Part shown: positions 26,103 to 32,737 of the stretch, one piece after another
Layout: every line of letters starts with the position of its first letter
Position numbering within the stretch: position 1 is the stretch's first letter
Origin: Burkholderiales bacterium
Lineage (GTDB): Bacteria > Pseudomonadota > Gammaproteobacteria > Burkholderiales > SG8-41
Length of the DNA stretch: 64,000 nt
Reading direction: 5' to 3'
Assembly: GCA_036262035.1 (NCBI GenBank)
Contig: DATAJS010000023.1
Coordinates: 1-64,000, forward strand
Made by a program: the position numbers and the translations under genes
The notes under the pieces: generated by a model
Told to the model about the DNA's origin: nothing
What the model saw: the letters and a program-made list of their open reading frames with translations, nothing else
Databases searched by the model: none

Positions 26103-26122
26103 CCCTGGGCTTACGCGATAAT

Positions 26123-26225
26123 GTCATTGCGAGGAGCGGCGCGACGAAGCAATCCCGAAACGCGGAAAGGTCTACGCCGCTGCTTCGGCGCATCTGCGAT
26201 GCGCCTCGCCGCGCGCAAGGCGCGC
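26123..26225. repeat. Intergenic palindromic repeat cluster after the phoH-like gene
   Basis: 26123-26157 is a copy of a dispersed GTCATTGCGAGGAGC ... GACGAAGCAATC element; a second copy is at 59825. It is followed by two perfect hairpins: GGCGCATC with a 3-nt loop (26187-26205) and GCGCGC with a 3-nt loop (26211-26225). No coding frame of quality covers this stretch. It looks like a REP-type element lying between phoH-like and the beta-propeller gene. Confidence 0.7.
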
Positions 26226-26265
26226 TTAAGCGCCTGCCGGCGCCACGTACGAAACGGGGGAAACT

Positions 26266-27345
26266 GTGAATTTTTTGTTGGTTATGCAGTGGTACCGTAA
26301 GGCTGTAGAAAGATTGACATGCGAGGATGGCATCGACTCGCTTCATGAGTTTCCTCCTCGCGGGGTCAGCAGTAACCCCGCTCTCGCCCGGCCCCGGCCG
26401 GGCTTTTTCTTGAGAGCCGCCGCTGCATGCTTCGCCGCGGCGCTGAGCCTCACCGCGGCGGCGGCACCCTTCGCGTACGTCCCCAACGAAGGCTCGGGCA
26501 CGATCTCGATCATCGACGTCGCCGGCGACACCGTCGTCGGCGAGATCAAGACCGGCGGCAAGCCGCGCGGCATCGCGGTGCATCCGAAGTCCGGCACGCT
26601 CTACTACAGCGATTCGCCGAGCAGCGCGCTGCACGTCGTCGACCTTGCGACACGCGCCGTGACCGCGCACGTCGGGCTCGGCAAATCGCCCGAAGGCGTG
26701 TACATCACCCGCGACGGCAGGCTGCTCGCGGTCGCGATCGAGGAGACCAACAGCGTGACGCTGATCGACACCGCGAGCGCCAGGGCGGTGGCGAACATCC
26801 CGGTCAAGGGCAAGAACCCGGAGCACGCGGTGTTCAGTCCCGACGGCGCGTGGCTGTACGTGAGCTCCGAAGACGCCGACACGGTCGAGGTCGTCGATGT
26901 GGCGAAGCGCGCGCAGGTCGCATCGATCAAGGTCGGCCCGCGGCCGCGCGGCATCGCGTTCACGCCCGACGGCAGCAAGGCCTACGTCGCCTGCGAGGTG
27001 GCGAGCCTCACCTACGCCATCGACGTGAAGGCAGGCTCGGTGGTCGCGACGATCAAGGGCGGGGATTTCAGCAACGGCGTGACCATGCACCCGAGCGGCA
27101 GGCGCGTGTACGTCTCGAACGGAAAATCGGGCACGGTGTCGGTGATCGACACGTCGTCGAACGCGGTCGTCGCGTCCATCCCGGTCGGCCAGCGCCCGTG
27201 GAACATGGCGATCACGCCCGACGGCGCCAAGCTCTACGTCGCGAACGGCCGTTCCGGCAACGTCTCGGTGATCGATACCGCAGCCGAGAAGAAGATCGCC
27301 GACATCCCGGTCGGCTCCCTGCCTTGGGGAGTCGTGATTAAATGA
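26266..27345 (+). CDS. YVTN-type beta-propeller secreted protein
   Basis: About seven repeats of the YNCE/YVTN propeller type, each with a core such as GSGTISIIDVAGDTVVGEI, PRGIAVHPKSGTLYY or RPWNMAITPDGAKLYVANG. They resemble proteins linked to PQQ-dependent oxidation or surface layers. A signal-like stretch (LRAAAACFAAALSLTAAAA) precedes the first blade. Two starts compete. GTG 26266 has a GGGGGA ribosome site but leaves 48 residues before the signal and reads through a terminator-like hairpin. TTG 26410 places the signal at the N-terminus (311 aa). I regard the shorter form as at least as likely. Specific substrate unknown. Confidence 0.8.
   Translation: MNFLLVMQWYRKAVERLTCEDGIDSLHEFPPRGVSSNPALARPRPGFFLRAAAACFAAALSLTAAAAPFAYVPNEGSGTISIIDVAGDTVVGEIKTGGKPRGIAVHPKSGTLYYSDSPSSALHVVDLATRAVTAHVGLGKSPEGVYITRDGRLLAVAIEETNSVTLIDTASARAVANIPVKGKNPEHAVFSPDGAWLYVSSEDADTVEVVDVAKRAQVASIKVGPRPRGIAFTPDGSKAYVACEVASLTYAIDVKAGSVVATIKGGDFSNGVTMHPSGRRVYVSNGKSGTVSVIDTSSNAVVASIPVGQRPWNMAITPDGAKLYVANGRSGNVSVIDTAAEKKIADIPVGSLPWGVVIK
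26360..26412 (+). terminator. Tandem hairpins with T-run ahead of the beta-propeller domain (possible attenuator)
   Basis: GCGGGGT and ACCCCGC (26360-26366, 26375-26381) form one stem. GCCCGG and CCGGGC (26386-26391, 26398-26403) form a second, directly followed by TTTTTCTT. This is a classic intrinsic terminator on the plus strand. It lies about 280 bp after the phoH-like gene and just before TTG 26410 of the propeller gene, so it could end the upstream transcript or attenuate the downstream one. Confidence 0.6.
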
Positions 27346-27942
27346 TTAACGTGCGGGGACTTGTGCGGGGGTAGCCGGCACCTCCTGCACCGTCTTACCC
27401 GGCCAGCGCCACATCCGCTGAAAGATCCGGTCGTCACGCGTCACGAGGTGCCTGACCGCTGCCGTCACGTGCACCAGGATCAGCGCCATGAAGACGCACA
27501 CCGTGCCGAAATGGATCTGGCTCGTCAGCTCCTTGAGCGCCGGGGCATCCCACCCCCAGTGCGGTATCGCATAACCGAAATACTTGATCGGGTACTTGGT
27601 GAAGCTCGAGCCGAGGTAACCGGTGATCGGCATCGTCAGCAGGCACAGGTAGAGCCCGACGTGGCTCACTTTCGCCGCGGCGCGCTGCCACGCGGGCAGC
27701 GTGTCGGGCAGCGGCGGCGCCGGATGCGTCAGCCGCCACAGGATGCGGAAGATCACGAGCAACCCTATCGTGATGCCGATCGACTTGTGCAGGTTGAACC
27801 ACCACGCGCGCACGCCGACGGGGTTCTTCGGGATGTCGACCATCCACCAGCCGAGCGCGAGCTGCGCGAAAACCAGCGCGGCGATCGACCAGTGCAGAAC
27901 GATGGCGGTGCGGCTGTAGCTTTCGACTGACGCCGAGCGCAT
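27346..27942 (-). CDS. Cytochrome b561 family membrane protein
   Basis: 198 aa with four transmembrane helices (about 12-32, 50-68, 92-112, 146-166). Haem-ligand histidines sit in IVLHWSIAALVF, WFNLHKSIGITIG, VSHVGLYLCLL and VFMALILVHVTAAVRH, the pattern of bacterial cytochrome b561 (quinol to periplasmic acceptor, or superoxide oxidase). An AGGAGGGGA ribosome site precedes the ATG. It is convergent with the propeller gene, the stop codons almost touching. Confidence 0.88.
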   Translation of the reverse strand: MRSASVESYSRTAIVLHWSIAALVFAQLALGWWMVDIPKNPVGVRAWWFNLHKSIGITIGLLVIFRILWRLTHPAPPLPDTLPAWQRAAAKVSHVGLYLCLLTMPITGYLGSSFTKYPIKYFGYAIPHWGWDAPALKELTSQIHFGTVCVFMALILVHVTAAVRHLVTRDDRIFQRMWRWPGKTVQEVPATPAQVPAR

Positions 27943-28046
27943 GGATCCCCTCCTTTTCCGCGCCTGTCCGGACGCTTCGTTATGGGGGATATGCTAGCGC
28001 GAGGCGAGGCGCTGCGCGACCTCGCCGGCGAGCACTGAACCGCGCC

Positions 28047-29018
28047 TCAATAACCGCTGTCGACCTGGCCCTTGCGGCCGGTGTGAGGATCGTAAATTCC
28101 AAGCGAATCCGCGTTGTACTTCTCCAGCTCGTCCTTCGGCAGATACTTCTCCTCGAGCTTCACCACTTCCGGAAAGCCGGTGAGGTCGAAGACGCCCAGC
28201 CCGCCGAGGGGATGCGCCTTCGTGCGGTTCTGGAAATCGATCCACGCGTCTTCCTGACGCTCGCGGAAGTCGACGAGGAAGTCGTACATCGCGACCGTGG
28301 CGACGTTCGCCGCGTGGATAGATGTCATGCACAGCCCGAGCTCTTCCTTCTCGCGCCGCGTCAGCGGCGGCTTGATCGCGCCTTCGGTGGCGCGGAAGAG
28401 GATGCCGGGCAACGCATCGCGCATCGCGCGGATCTCTTCGCGGCTTTGCAGCGCTTCGGCGTAGATCACGTCCACGCCCGCTTCGACGTATGCCTTGGCG
28501 CGCGCGATCGCCTCGTCGAGGCTGCCGCCGACCGCGCCGCGCGCATCGGTGCGCGCCATGATGATGAAGTCCGGATCGAGCTCGTCGCGCAAGTCGCAGA
28601 CCGCACGGTACTTGCCGACCGCTTCCTCGAGCGAGATGAGCTGCTTGCCTTTGACGAAGCCGCAGCGCTTGGGCGCTTTCTGGTCTTCGATGAAACAGCC
28701 CGCGGCGCCGGCCTTGATGAGCAGATCCACCGTGCGGCGCGCGCCGAGCGCATTGCCATGGCCGGTGTCGGCATCGACGATGACCGGGATCTTCACCGCG
28801 TTGCAGATGTTGCGCACGTTCTCGACGAGCTCGGTCTGCGTGATGTAACCGGCGTCGGGCATGCCGTAGATCCAGCTCGAGGTCTTCGAGCCCGAGATGC
28901 CGAACGCCTTGAAGCCCGCGTATTCCGCGAGCTGCGCGTGATGCGCGGCGCCGCCCCAGATGGTCGTCAGGCAGCCGGGCTCGTTCAAGAGCCGCCGCAG
29001 TACTGTGGAACACTTCAT
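28047..29018 (-). CDS. Isocitrate lyase / phosphoenolpyruvate mutase superfamily enzyme
   Basis: 323 aa, TIM-barrel. It shows FGISGSKTSSWIYGMPDAG, the metal-site VIVDADTGHGNALG, IEDQKAPKRCGFVKGKQL in place of the KKCGH active loop, IMARTDARGAVGG and VIYAEALQSREEI. These fit the 2-methylisocitrate lyase/oxaloacetate decarboxylase/carboxyvinyl-phosphonate group. The altered loop argues against true isocitrate lyase, and the exact C-C lyase reaction cannot be told. ATG 29018 has a GGAGG site; the longer frame upstream is translated REP sequence and is rejected. Confidence 0.85.
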   Translation of the reverse strand: MKCSTVLRRLLNEPGCLTTIWGGAAHHAQLAEYAGFKAFGISGSKTSSWIYGMPDAGYITQTELVENVRNICNAVKIPVIVDADTGHGNALGARRTVDLLIKAGAAGCFIEDQKAPKRCGFVKGKQLISLEEAVGKYRAVCDLRDELDPDFIIMARTDARGAVGGSLDEAIARAKAYVEAGVDVIYAEALQSREEIRAMRDALPGILFRATEGAIKPPLTRREKEELGLCMTSIHAANVATVAMYDFLVDFRERQEDAWIDFQNRTKAHPLGGLGVFDLTGFPEVVKLEEKYLPKDELEKYNADSLGIYDPHTGRKGQVDSGY

Positions 29019-29031
29019 TTCCAAACCTCCG

Positions 29032-29118
29032 TCATTCCCGCGAAGGCGGGAATCCATCGTCAAAAAAGTCAAAGTCAAAATGGATTCCGGATCGCGCTAC
29101 GCGCGTCCGGAATGACGA
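29032..29118. repeat. REP doublet (REPIN-like inverted pair)
   Basis: Two palindromes in inverted orientation. The left is CGTCATTCCCGCGAAGGCGG, continuing GAATCCAT. The right, read on the minus strand, is CGTCATTCCGGACGCGCG, a second inner palindrome, then GGAATCCATTTTGAC. They share the outer CGTCATTCC and the inner GAATCCAT, and enclose a short AT-rich spacer. It sits between the lyase gene and the hydrolase remnant. The same left unit is amplified inside gspE at 57.5 kb. Confidence 0.8.
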
Positions 29119-29123
29119 TCCAT

Positions 29124-29447
29124 TCAGACACCAGCAGGCAACGCGCCGGGCTTCTCGGCGACCCCGTCGGTCATGTAATCCACGATCAGCGGACCGTTGT
29201 CCGCGCCGCAGTGCTCCGCCGCGCCGTCGGCGAGGCGGCACACCTTGAGCTCGGCGTCGGGGCTGTTCACCGCCGCGGCGATCGTCTTCTCGGCGTGCCA
29301 CAGCGGCACCTGCCGGTCGTTCTCGCCGTGGATCGCCGGCAGCGGGCACGTGATCTTGTCGGCGACGCCTTCCAGCGTCATCTGCCGCACGATCTTCTAG
29401 TTGTCGGGAAAATATTCGAACATCGCCGCGCCTCCGTGGGGTCCCGA
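29124..29447 (-). pseudogene. Alpha/beta hydrolase (dienelactone-hydrolase-like) remnant
   Basis: Read on the minus strand from about 29447, the frame gives GPHGGAAMFEYFPDN, then an in-frame TAG where a Trp codon (TGG) is expected, then KIVRQMTLEGVADKITCPLP and HGENDRQVPLWHAEKTI up to the stop at 29124. The last part is the normal C-terminal Asp-containing strand of an alpha/beta hydrolase. The nucleophile domain is missing and a further stop lies just upstream. So the gene is truncated at its 5' side and also carries a nonsense mutation. A short peptide from GTG 29390 could still be made but would not be an enzyme. Confidence 0.75.
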
Positions 29448-29494
29448 CTATGCCATAATTTTTCGCCTGAAAATTCAACGAGGAGGATGGAGTA

Positions 29495-30472
29495 ATGCGC
29501 ATCGGAACGCCGCTGGCCGCAATCACTCTCGCGTGCGTCGCAAGCCTTGGAGCGCAAGGCGCCGCCACAGCCGCCGACAACTACCCGAGCCGTCCCGTAC
29601 GCTGGATCGTGCCGTATACGCCCGCGGGTACGACCGACATCACCGCGCGCATCATGGCGGACTGGCTCACCCATCGCCTCGGCCAGCAGGTCGTCGTCGA
29701 CAATCGTCCCGGCGCCGGCAACAACATCGGCACCGAGATGGCGATCCGCTCCGCCCCCGACGGTTACACCGTGTTCCTCGTCAATCCGGCGAACGCGATC
29801 AACGCGACGCTCTATCAAAAGCTGTCGTTCAACTTCCTGCGCGACATGGATCCGGTCGGCGGCATCATGCGCGTGCCGAACGTGATGGAGACGCCGGTGA
29901 GCTTCCCGGCCAAGACGGTGAAGGAATTCATCGACTACGCGAAGGCGAACCCCGGCAAGGTCAACATGGCCTCGAGCGGCGCCGGCACCTCGGTCCATCT
30001 GTCGGGCGAGATGTTCAAGGCGATGACGGGCGTGCAGATGCAGCACATCCCTTACAAAGGCTCCGGCCCGGCGCTCATCGATCTCATCGCGGGACAGGTG
30101 CAGGTGCTCTTCGACAACATGCCGTCCTCGATCGGCTACATCAAAGGCGGCAAGCTGCGCGCGCTGGGCGTCACCACCGCCAAGCGTTCGCCCGCCCTGC
30201 CCGATGTGCCGACGGTCGCCGAAACGGTGCCGGGCTACGAAGCGAGCGCGTGGTTCGGCATGAGCGCGCCCAAAGGCACTCCGCGCGAAATCGTCGCGAG
30301 GCTGAACAAGGAGATCAACGCGGGCCTCGCCGACGCCGGGATCCGCGCGAAGCTCGCCGATCTCGGCGGCGTGACGATTCCCGGCACGCCCGAAGACTTT
30401 TGGAAAACCCACACGATGGAAACCGAGAAGTGGGCGAAGGTCGTGAAGTTCTCGGGCGCCAAGGCCGAGTGA
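29495..30472 (+). CDS. Bug-family (tripartite tricarboxylate transporter) solute-binding protein
   Basis: A 325-aa periplasmic binding protein with a signal peptide (ITLACVASLGAQGAATAA). It has the family core: YPSRPVRWIVPYTPAGTTD, VVDNRPGAGNNIGTE, SAPDGYTVFLVN, HIPYKGSGPALIDLIAGQV and PGYEASAWFGMSAPKGTP. Bug proteins bind carboxylates, amides or aromatic acids for TTT transporters. No TctAB membrane genes lie nearby, as is usual for the many orphan Bug genes of Burkholderiales. Strong SD AGGAGG. Confidence 0.92.
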   Translation: MRIGTPLAAITLACVASLGAQGAATAADNYPSRPVRWIVPYTPAGTTDITARIMADWLTHRLGQQVVVDNRPGAGNNIGTEMAIRSAPDGYTVFLVNPANAINATLYQKLSFNFLRDMDPVGGIMRVPNVMETPVSFPAKTVKEFIDYAKANPGKVNMASSGAGTSVHLSGEMFKAMTGVQMQHIPYKGSGPALIDLIAGQVQVLFDNMPSSIGYIKGGKLRALGVTTAKRSPALPDVPTVAETVPGYEASAWFGMSAPKGTPREIVARLNKEINAGLADAGIRAKLADLGGVTIPGTPEDFWKTHTMETEKWAKVVKFSGAKAE

Positions 30473-30496
30473 CGCGCGTCGGCGCGGCTGGAGATT

Positions 30497-30757
30497 GTGT
30501 TGGCCGATGATTCGGACAGCCGCGCCGAGCGACTCCTCGGGCAGCTCCATCACTGGGCGATGGAAGCGGTCGAGCTGCCGCGGGACGAGCGCGAAGCGTT
30601 CATAGTGGACGTGGCGACGCGCTATCACGACGACGCGATCCGCAACGGCCTCGCGCCCGCGCAGGCCGAGGAGTGGCGGATCAACGTCGACGACTGGCTG
30701 CGCTCGCTCGTCGAAGTCATCGAGACCAGCGGCGGCGCGGGCGGCGGCCACGCCTGA
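30497..30757 (+). CDS. Small hypothetical helical protein
   Basis: 86 aa, acidic, predicted mostly helical, starting at GTG 30497 with a GGAG six bases upstream. Pieces such as ELPRDEREAFIVDVATRYHD and EEWRINVDDWLRSLVEVIE have the composition of a real protein, and a strong intrinsic terminator follows. I recognise no family. It begins 24 bp after the Bug gene and may be co-transcribed with it. Confidence 0.6.
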   Translation: MLADDSDSRAERLLGQLHHWAMEAVELPRDEREAFIVDVATRYHDDAIRNGLAPAQAEEWRINVDDWLRSLVEVIETSGGAGGGHA

Positions 30758-30776
30758 TCTCAGCACACCGACATGC

Positions 30777-30807
30777 AAGAGGCCCGCTCGGACGGGCCTC
30801 TTTTCTT
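30777..30807 (+). terminator. Intrinsic terminator after the small hypothetical gene
   Basis: GAGGCCCG (30779-30786) pairs exactly with CGGGCCTC (30793-30800) across a 6-nt loop, followed by TTTTCTT; two flanking A-T pairs extend the stem. It ends the Bug/small-protein transcript and isolates the PEP-CTERM gene. Confidence 0.88.
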
Positions 30808-30817
30808 GTACGCGCAC

Positions 30818-30834
30818 TGTCGAAACTTTTTACA
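30818..30834 (+). promoter_or_regulatory. Candidate activator palindrome upstream of the PEP-CTERM gene
   Basis: TGTCGAAACTTTTTACA is an imperfect 17-bp palindrome (TGT-x2-AAA-x-TTT-x2-ACA). It lies about 70-85 bp upstream of the start point expected from the sigma54-like element, a normal position for a bacterial enhancer-binding protein such as PrsR of PEP-CTERM organisms. The regulator is inferred. Confidence 0.45.
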
Positions 30835-30874
30835 CCAGGCGCGACCGAAATCGCTAAGTCATTGAATCCTATAC

Positions 30875-30891
30875 CTGGTCCGGGTCGTGCT
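30875..30891 (+). promoter_or_regulatory. Sigma54-type (-24/-12) promoter of the PEP-CTERM gene
   Basis: CTGGTCCG-N4-GTGCT keeps the invariant GG-N10-GC spacing (GG 30877-30878, GC 30889-30890) and most of the YTGGCACG/TTGCW consensus. It would start transcription near 30903, leaving a 33-nt leader with an AAAGGGGAA ribosome site before the ATG. PEP-CTERM genes are often RpoN/PrsR controlled, which supports the call. Confidence 0.6.
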
Positions 30892-30935
30892 TAATGCTCC
30901 GCCGCTGGCACTAAAACGACAAAGGGGAATTCCGA

Positions 30936-31664
30936 ATGACTCGCATCGCAAAAACGTTGATGGCCGCAGGACTGGCTGTCCTCGCGACCGGTACCGCTCA
31001 CGCCGTGCCGAGCTACGGCAACATCGCCTCGCCGGGTTTCTATAACGGCACGGGCGTCCCGAACGGCGACTTCACGATCGACATCAGCAACGGCATCGAA
31101 GTGGCAATACGTGCGAGGGACCGCTTCAGTGCGGGCTCGACGATCAATGGATCCAGCGGCATTTACAACGCCGAGATGGGCACGTGCGGTGTTCCGGAAG
31201 GCTGCGGCGGGACGGGGAACCGGGCGCGCTGGAACTACGACTTTTCGATCAATACGCACGGCGGCGGCGGGGTACTCAATCTGACCGACGTCAAGGCCAA
31301 GGTTCTCGTCGACACCGATCCGACCGCCGGCACGAGCTTCACCGTTCTGAATGTCTTCACGAACTGGGGCGATAACAGCTTCTGGAACGGCACGACGGAA
31401 CGCACCGACAGCGGACTTGGACCGCAGGTCGGCGAGTTCGGTGTGCAGCAGTCGGTCAACCCCATCTTCGGCGATTCGGGATTCATGCCGGGCTTCAATC
31501 CCAATGCGCCAGGACTCTACAGCCTCCAGCTCCAGGTGTTCGACCTGAGCGACAACCTTCTGGCGTCGACGTCGACGGCGGTGCAGGTGCCCGAACCTAC
31601 CTCGCTGGCACTGCTGGGCGTGGCGCTGCTCGGCGCCGGCGTGGCAAGGCGCAAGCGGAAGTAA
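30936..31664 (+). CDS. PEP-CTERM sorting-domain protein
   Basis: 242 aa with an N-terminal Sec signal (IAKTLMAAGLAVLATGTAHA) and a textbook C-terminal sorting signal. That is VPEPTSLALLG, a hydrophobic helix and the basic tail ARRKRK. The mature part is rich in Gly, Asn and Thr, with one CGVPEGCGG pair, and has no recognised enzymatic domain. Such proteins are exported, processed by an exosortase (EpsH/XrtA, not in this window) and kept at the surface or released into the exopolysaccharide matrix. It is monocistronic, with a sigma54-type promoter in front and an intrinsic terminator behind. Confidence 0.9.
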   Translation: MTRIAKTLMAAGLAVLATGTAHAVPSYGNIASPGFYNGTGVPNGDFTIDISNGIEVAIRARDRFSAGSTINGSSGIYNAEMGTCGVPEGCGGTGNRARWNYDFSINTHGGGGVLNLTDVKAKVLVDTDPTAGTSFTVLNVFTNWGDNSFWNGTTERTDSGLGPQVGEFGVQQSVNPIFGDSGFMPGFNPNAPGLYSLQLQVFDLSDNLLASTSTAVQVPEPTSLALLGVALLGAGVARRKRK

Positions 31665-31680
31665 GCCGCAGCAGTCTGAG

Positions 31681-31713
31681 AAAAGGGCAGGCGTGACGCC
31701 TGCCCTTTTTTAT
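31681..31713. terminator. Bidirectional intrinsic terminator
   Basis: AAAAGGGCAGGCG and CGCCTGCCCTTTT (31681-31693, 31697-31709) form a perfect 13-bp stem with a 3-nt loop, followed by TTTATTT on the plus strand. It separates the PEP-CTERM gene from the convergent minus-strand gene and can serve both. Confidence 0.9.
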
Positions 31714-32474
31714 TTGGTAAGGTGGAGCTGTCGATCGAGCTTGAGCTGGGTGCCGCCCTGCGCCGAGCTCTCGATGACGGCCGACGGCGTCGTGAGCGAC
31801 GCGCTGCGTCCGAGGAAATAACCCGCGGCGGCGCCGACGACGAGCGCCGCCACCGCGGCGACCAGCGCGAACGTGCGCATGCCGTGCGAGCGGCTCGCCC
31901 ACGACGTTGCCGAAGCCGCGTGCGCCTCGCGCGGCGTCACTTGCGAGGCGTGCACGTCGGCGTGCTGTACCGGAACGTCGTCGCTGCGCCATGCGCGCGG
32001 CGCGCTCTTCGGCTCTTCGTCGACCTCGGTGCGCGGCGGCGCGGCGGCGCGCTGCTCCGACGCACGCAGGATCGCCATCGCCTCGTCGAGATCGACGTCG
32101 CCGCCGCGATCGCCGCCCGGAGTCTCGCGCGGCCAGGCAGGCGTTGCCGCTACGGCCTCGATCTCGCGGCGCGGCATCGGGAAGACGCGCGCCGACTCGG
32201 CGCCCGGCCGGGCCGCGGACGGCTCGCCGAAGATATCCGGGATCTCGGGAAACGGCGCGTCGGACGCGGGCGCCTGCCGCGCCGCCTCCTCGACGCTCGG
32301 CGCGAGCTCGGCATAACCGAGCTCGAAACGCTGCACGAGGTCCTGCATATCGGGATCGAGCGCGGGATCGGCAGGCCTGCGGTCGCCCGGGCGTTCGCGC
32401 AGGACGGGTTCGATGGTGCCGCGCGAACGCGCAGCGCGGCGCTCATCGGGCGCCGGGGCCGACATCTTTGCCAT
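31710..32474 (-). CDS. Hypothetical protein with one C-terminal membrane anchor
   Basis: 254 aa, family not recognised. Residues 1-190 are low-complexity and rich in Ala, Arg, Pro and Glu with no clear fold (DLVQRFELGYAELAPSVEEA is the most ordered part). A single transmembrane helix follows (MRTFALVAAVAALVVGAAAG, about 200-220), then a 35-residue tail ending RQLHLTK. This is the topology of a cytoplasmic domain anchored near its C-terminus. ATG 32474 was chosen over a TTG at 32483. It shares a terminator with the PEP-CTERM gene. Confidence 0.62.
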   Translation of the reverse strand: MAKMSAPAPDERRAARSRGTIEPVLRERPGDRRPADPALDPDMQDLVQRFELGYAELAPSVEEAARQAPASDAPFPEIPDIFGEPSAARPGAESARVFPMPRREIEAVAATPAWPRETPGGDRGGDVDLDEAMAILRASEQRAAAPPRTEVDEEPKSAPRAWRSDDVPVQHADVHASQVTPREAHAASATSWASRSHGMRTFALVAAVAALVVGAAAGYFLGRSASLTTPSAVIESSAQGGTQLKLDRQLHLTK

Positions 32475-32493
32475 GACGTTCAAAGCCTTGCGT

Positions 32494-32691
32494 TTAACCG
32501 TTCCGGCCCTGAGCGTCGCAGAAACAGCTGATGTAATCCATGAACAACTTCTCGGAACACGCGACGACAGCGCCGCTTTGGTCGCGGCGTTCCCAAGCCC
32601 AGAGCGTGCGTCCGAAAAGATCTACGGTGTAAAAACGCGACGCATTGTAGCCGCGTTCACACACGTATTCGCGGGGTGTGGAGCCGAGCAT
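32494..32691 (-). CDS. Small cysteine-containing hypothetical protein
   Basis: 65 aa with four cysteines (YVCERGYNASRFYTVDL, GAVVACSEKLF, DYISCFCDAQ) and several aromatic residues, unlike the Arg/Ala-rich peptides of spurious frames in this genome. A weak AGGACC lies upstream of the ATG. No signal peptide. No family recognised; four Cys could bind a metal, but that is only a guess. It is 19 bp upstream of the anchored hypothetical gene on the same strand. Confidence 0.5.
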   Translation of the reverse strand: MLGSTPREYVCERGYNASRFYTVDLFGRTLWAWERRDQSGAVVACSEKLFMDYISCFCDAQGRNG

Positions 32692-32737
32692 CGGAGGTCC
32701 TGCGATAGCTGGACCCCTCGATGTGCAATGCGCATGC

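Noticed and set aside
28047..29078. Longer start of the lyase gene at 29078
   Set aside because: The extra residues are translated REP sequence; ATG 29018 has a strong ribosome site.
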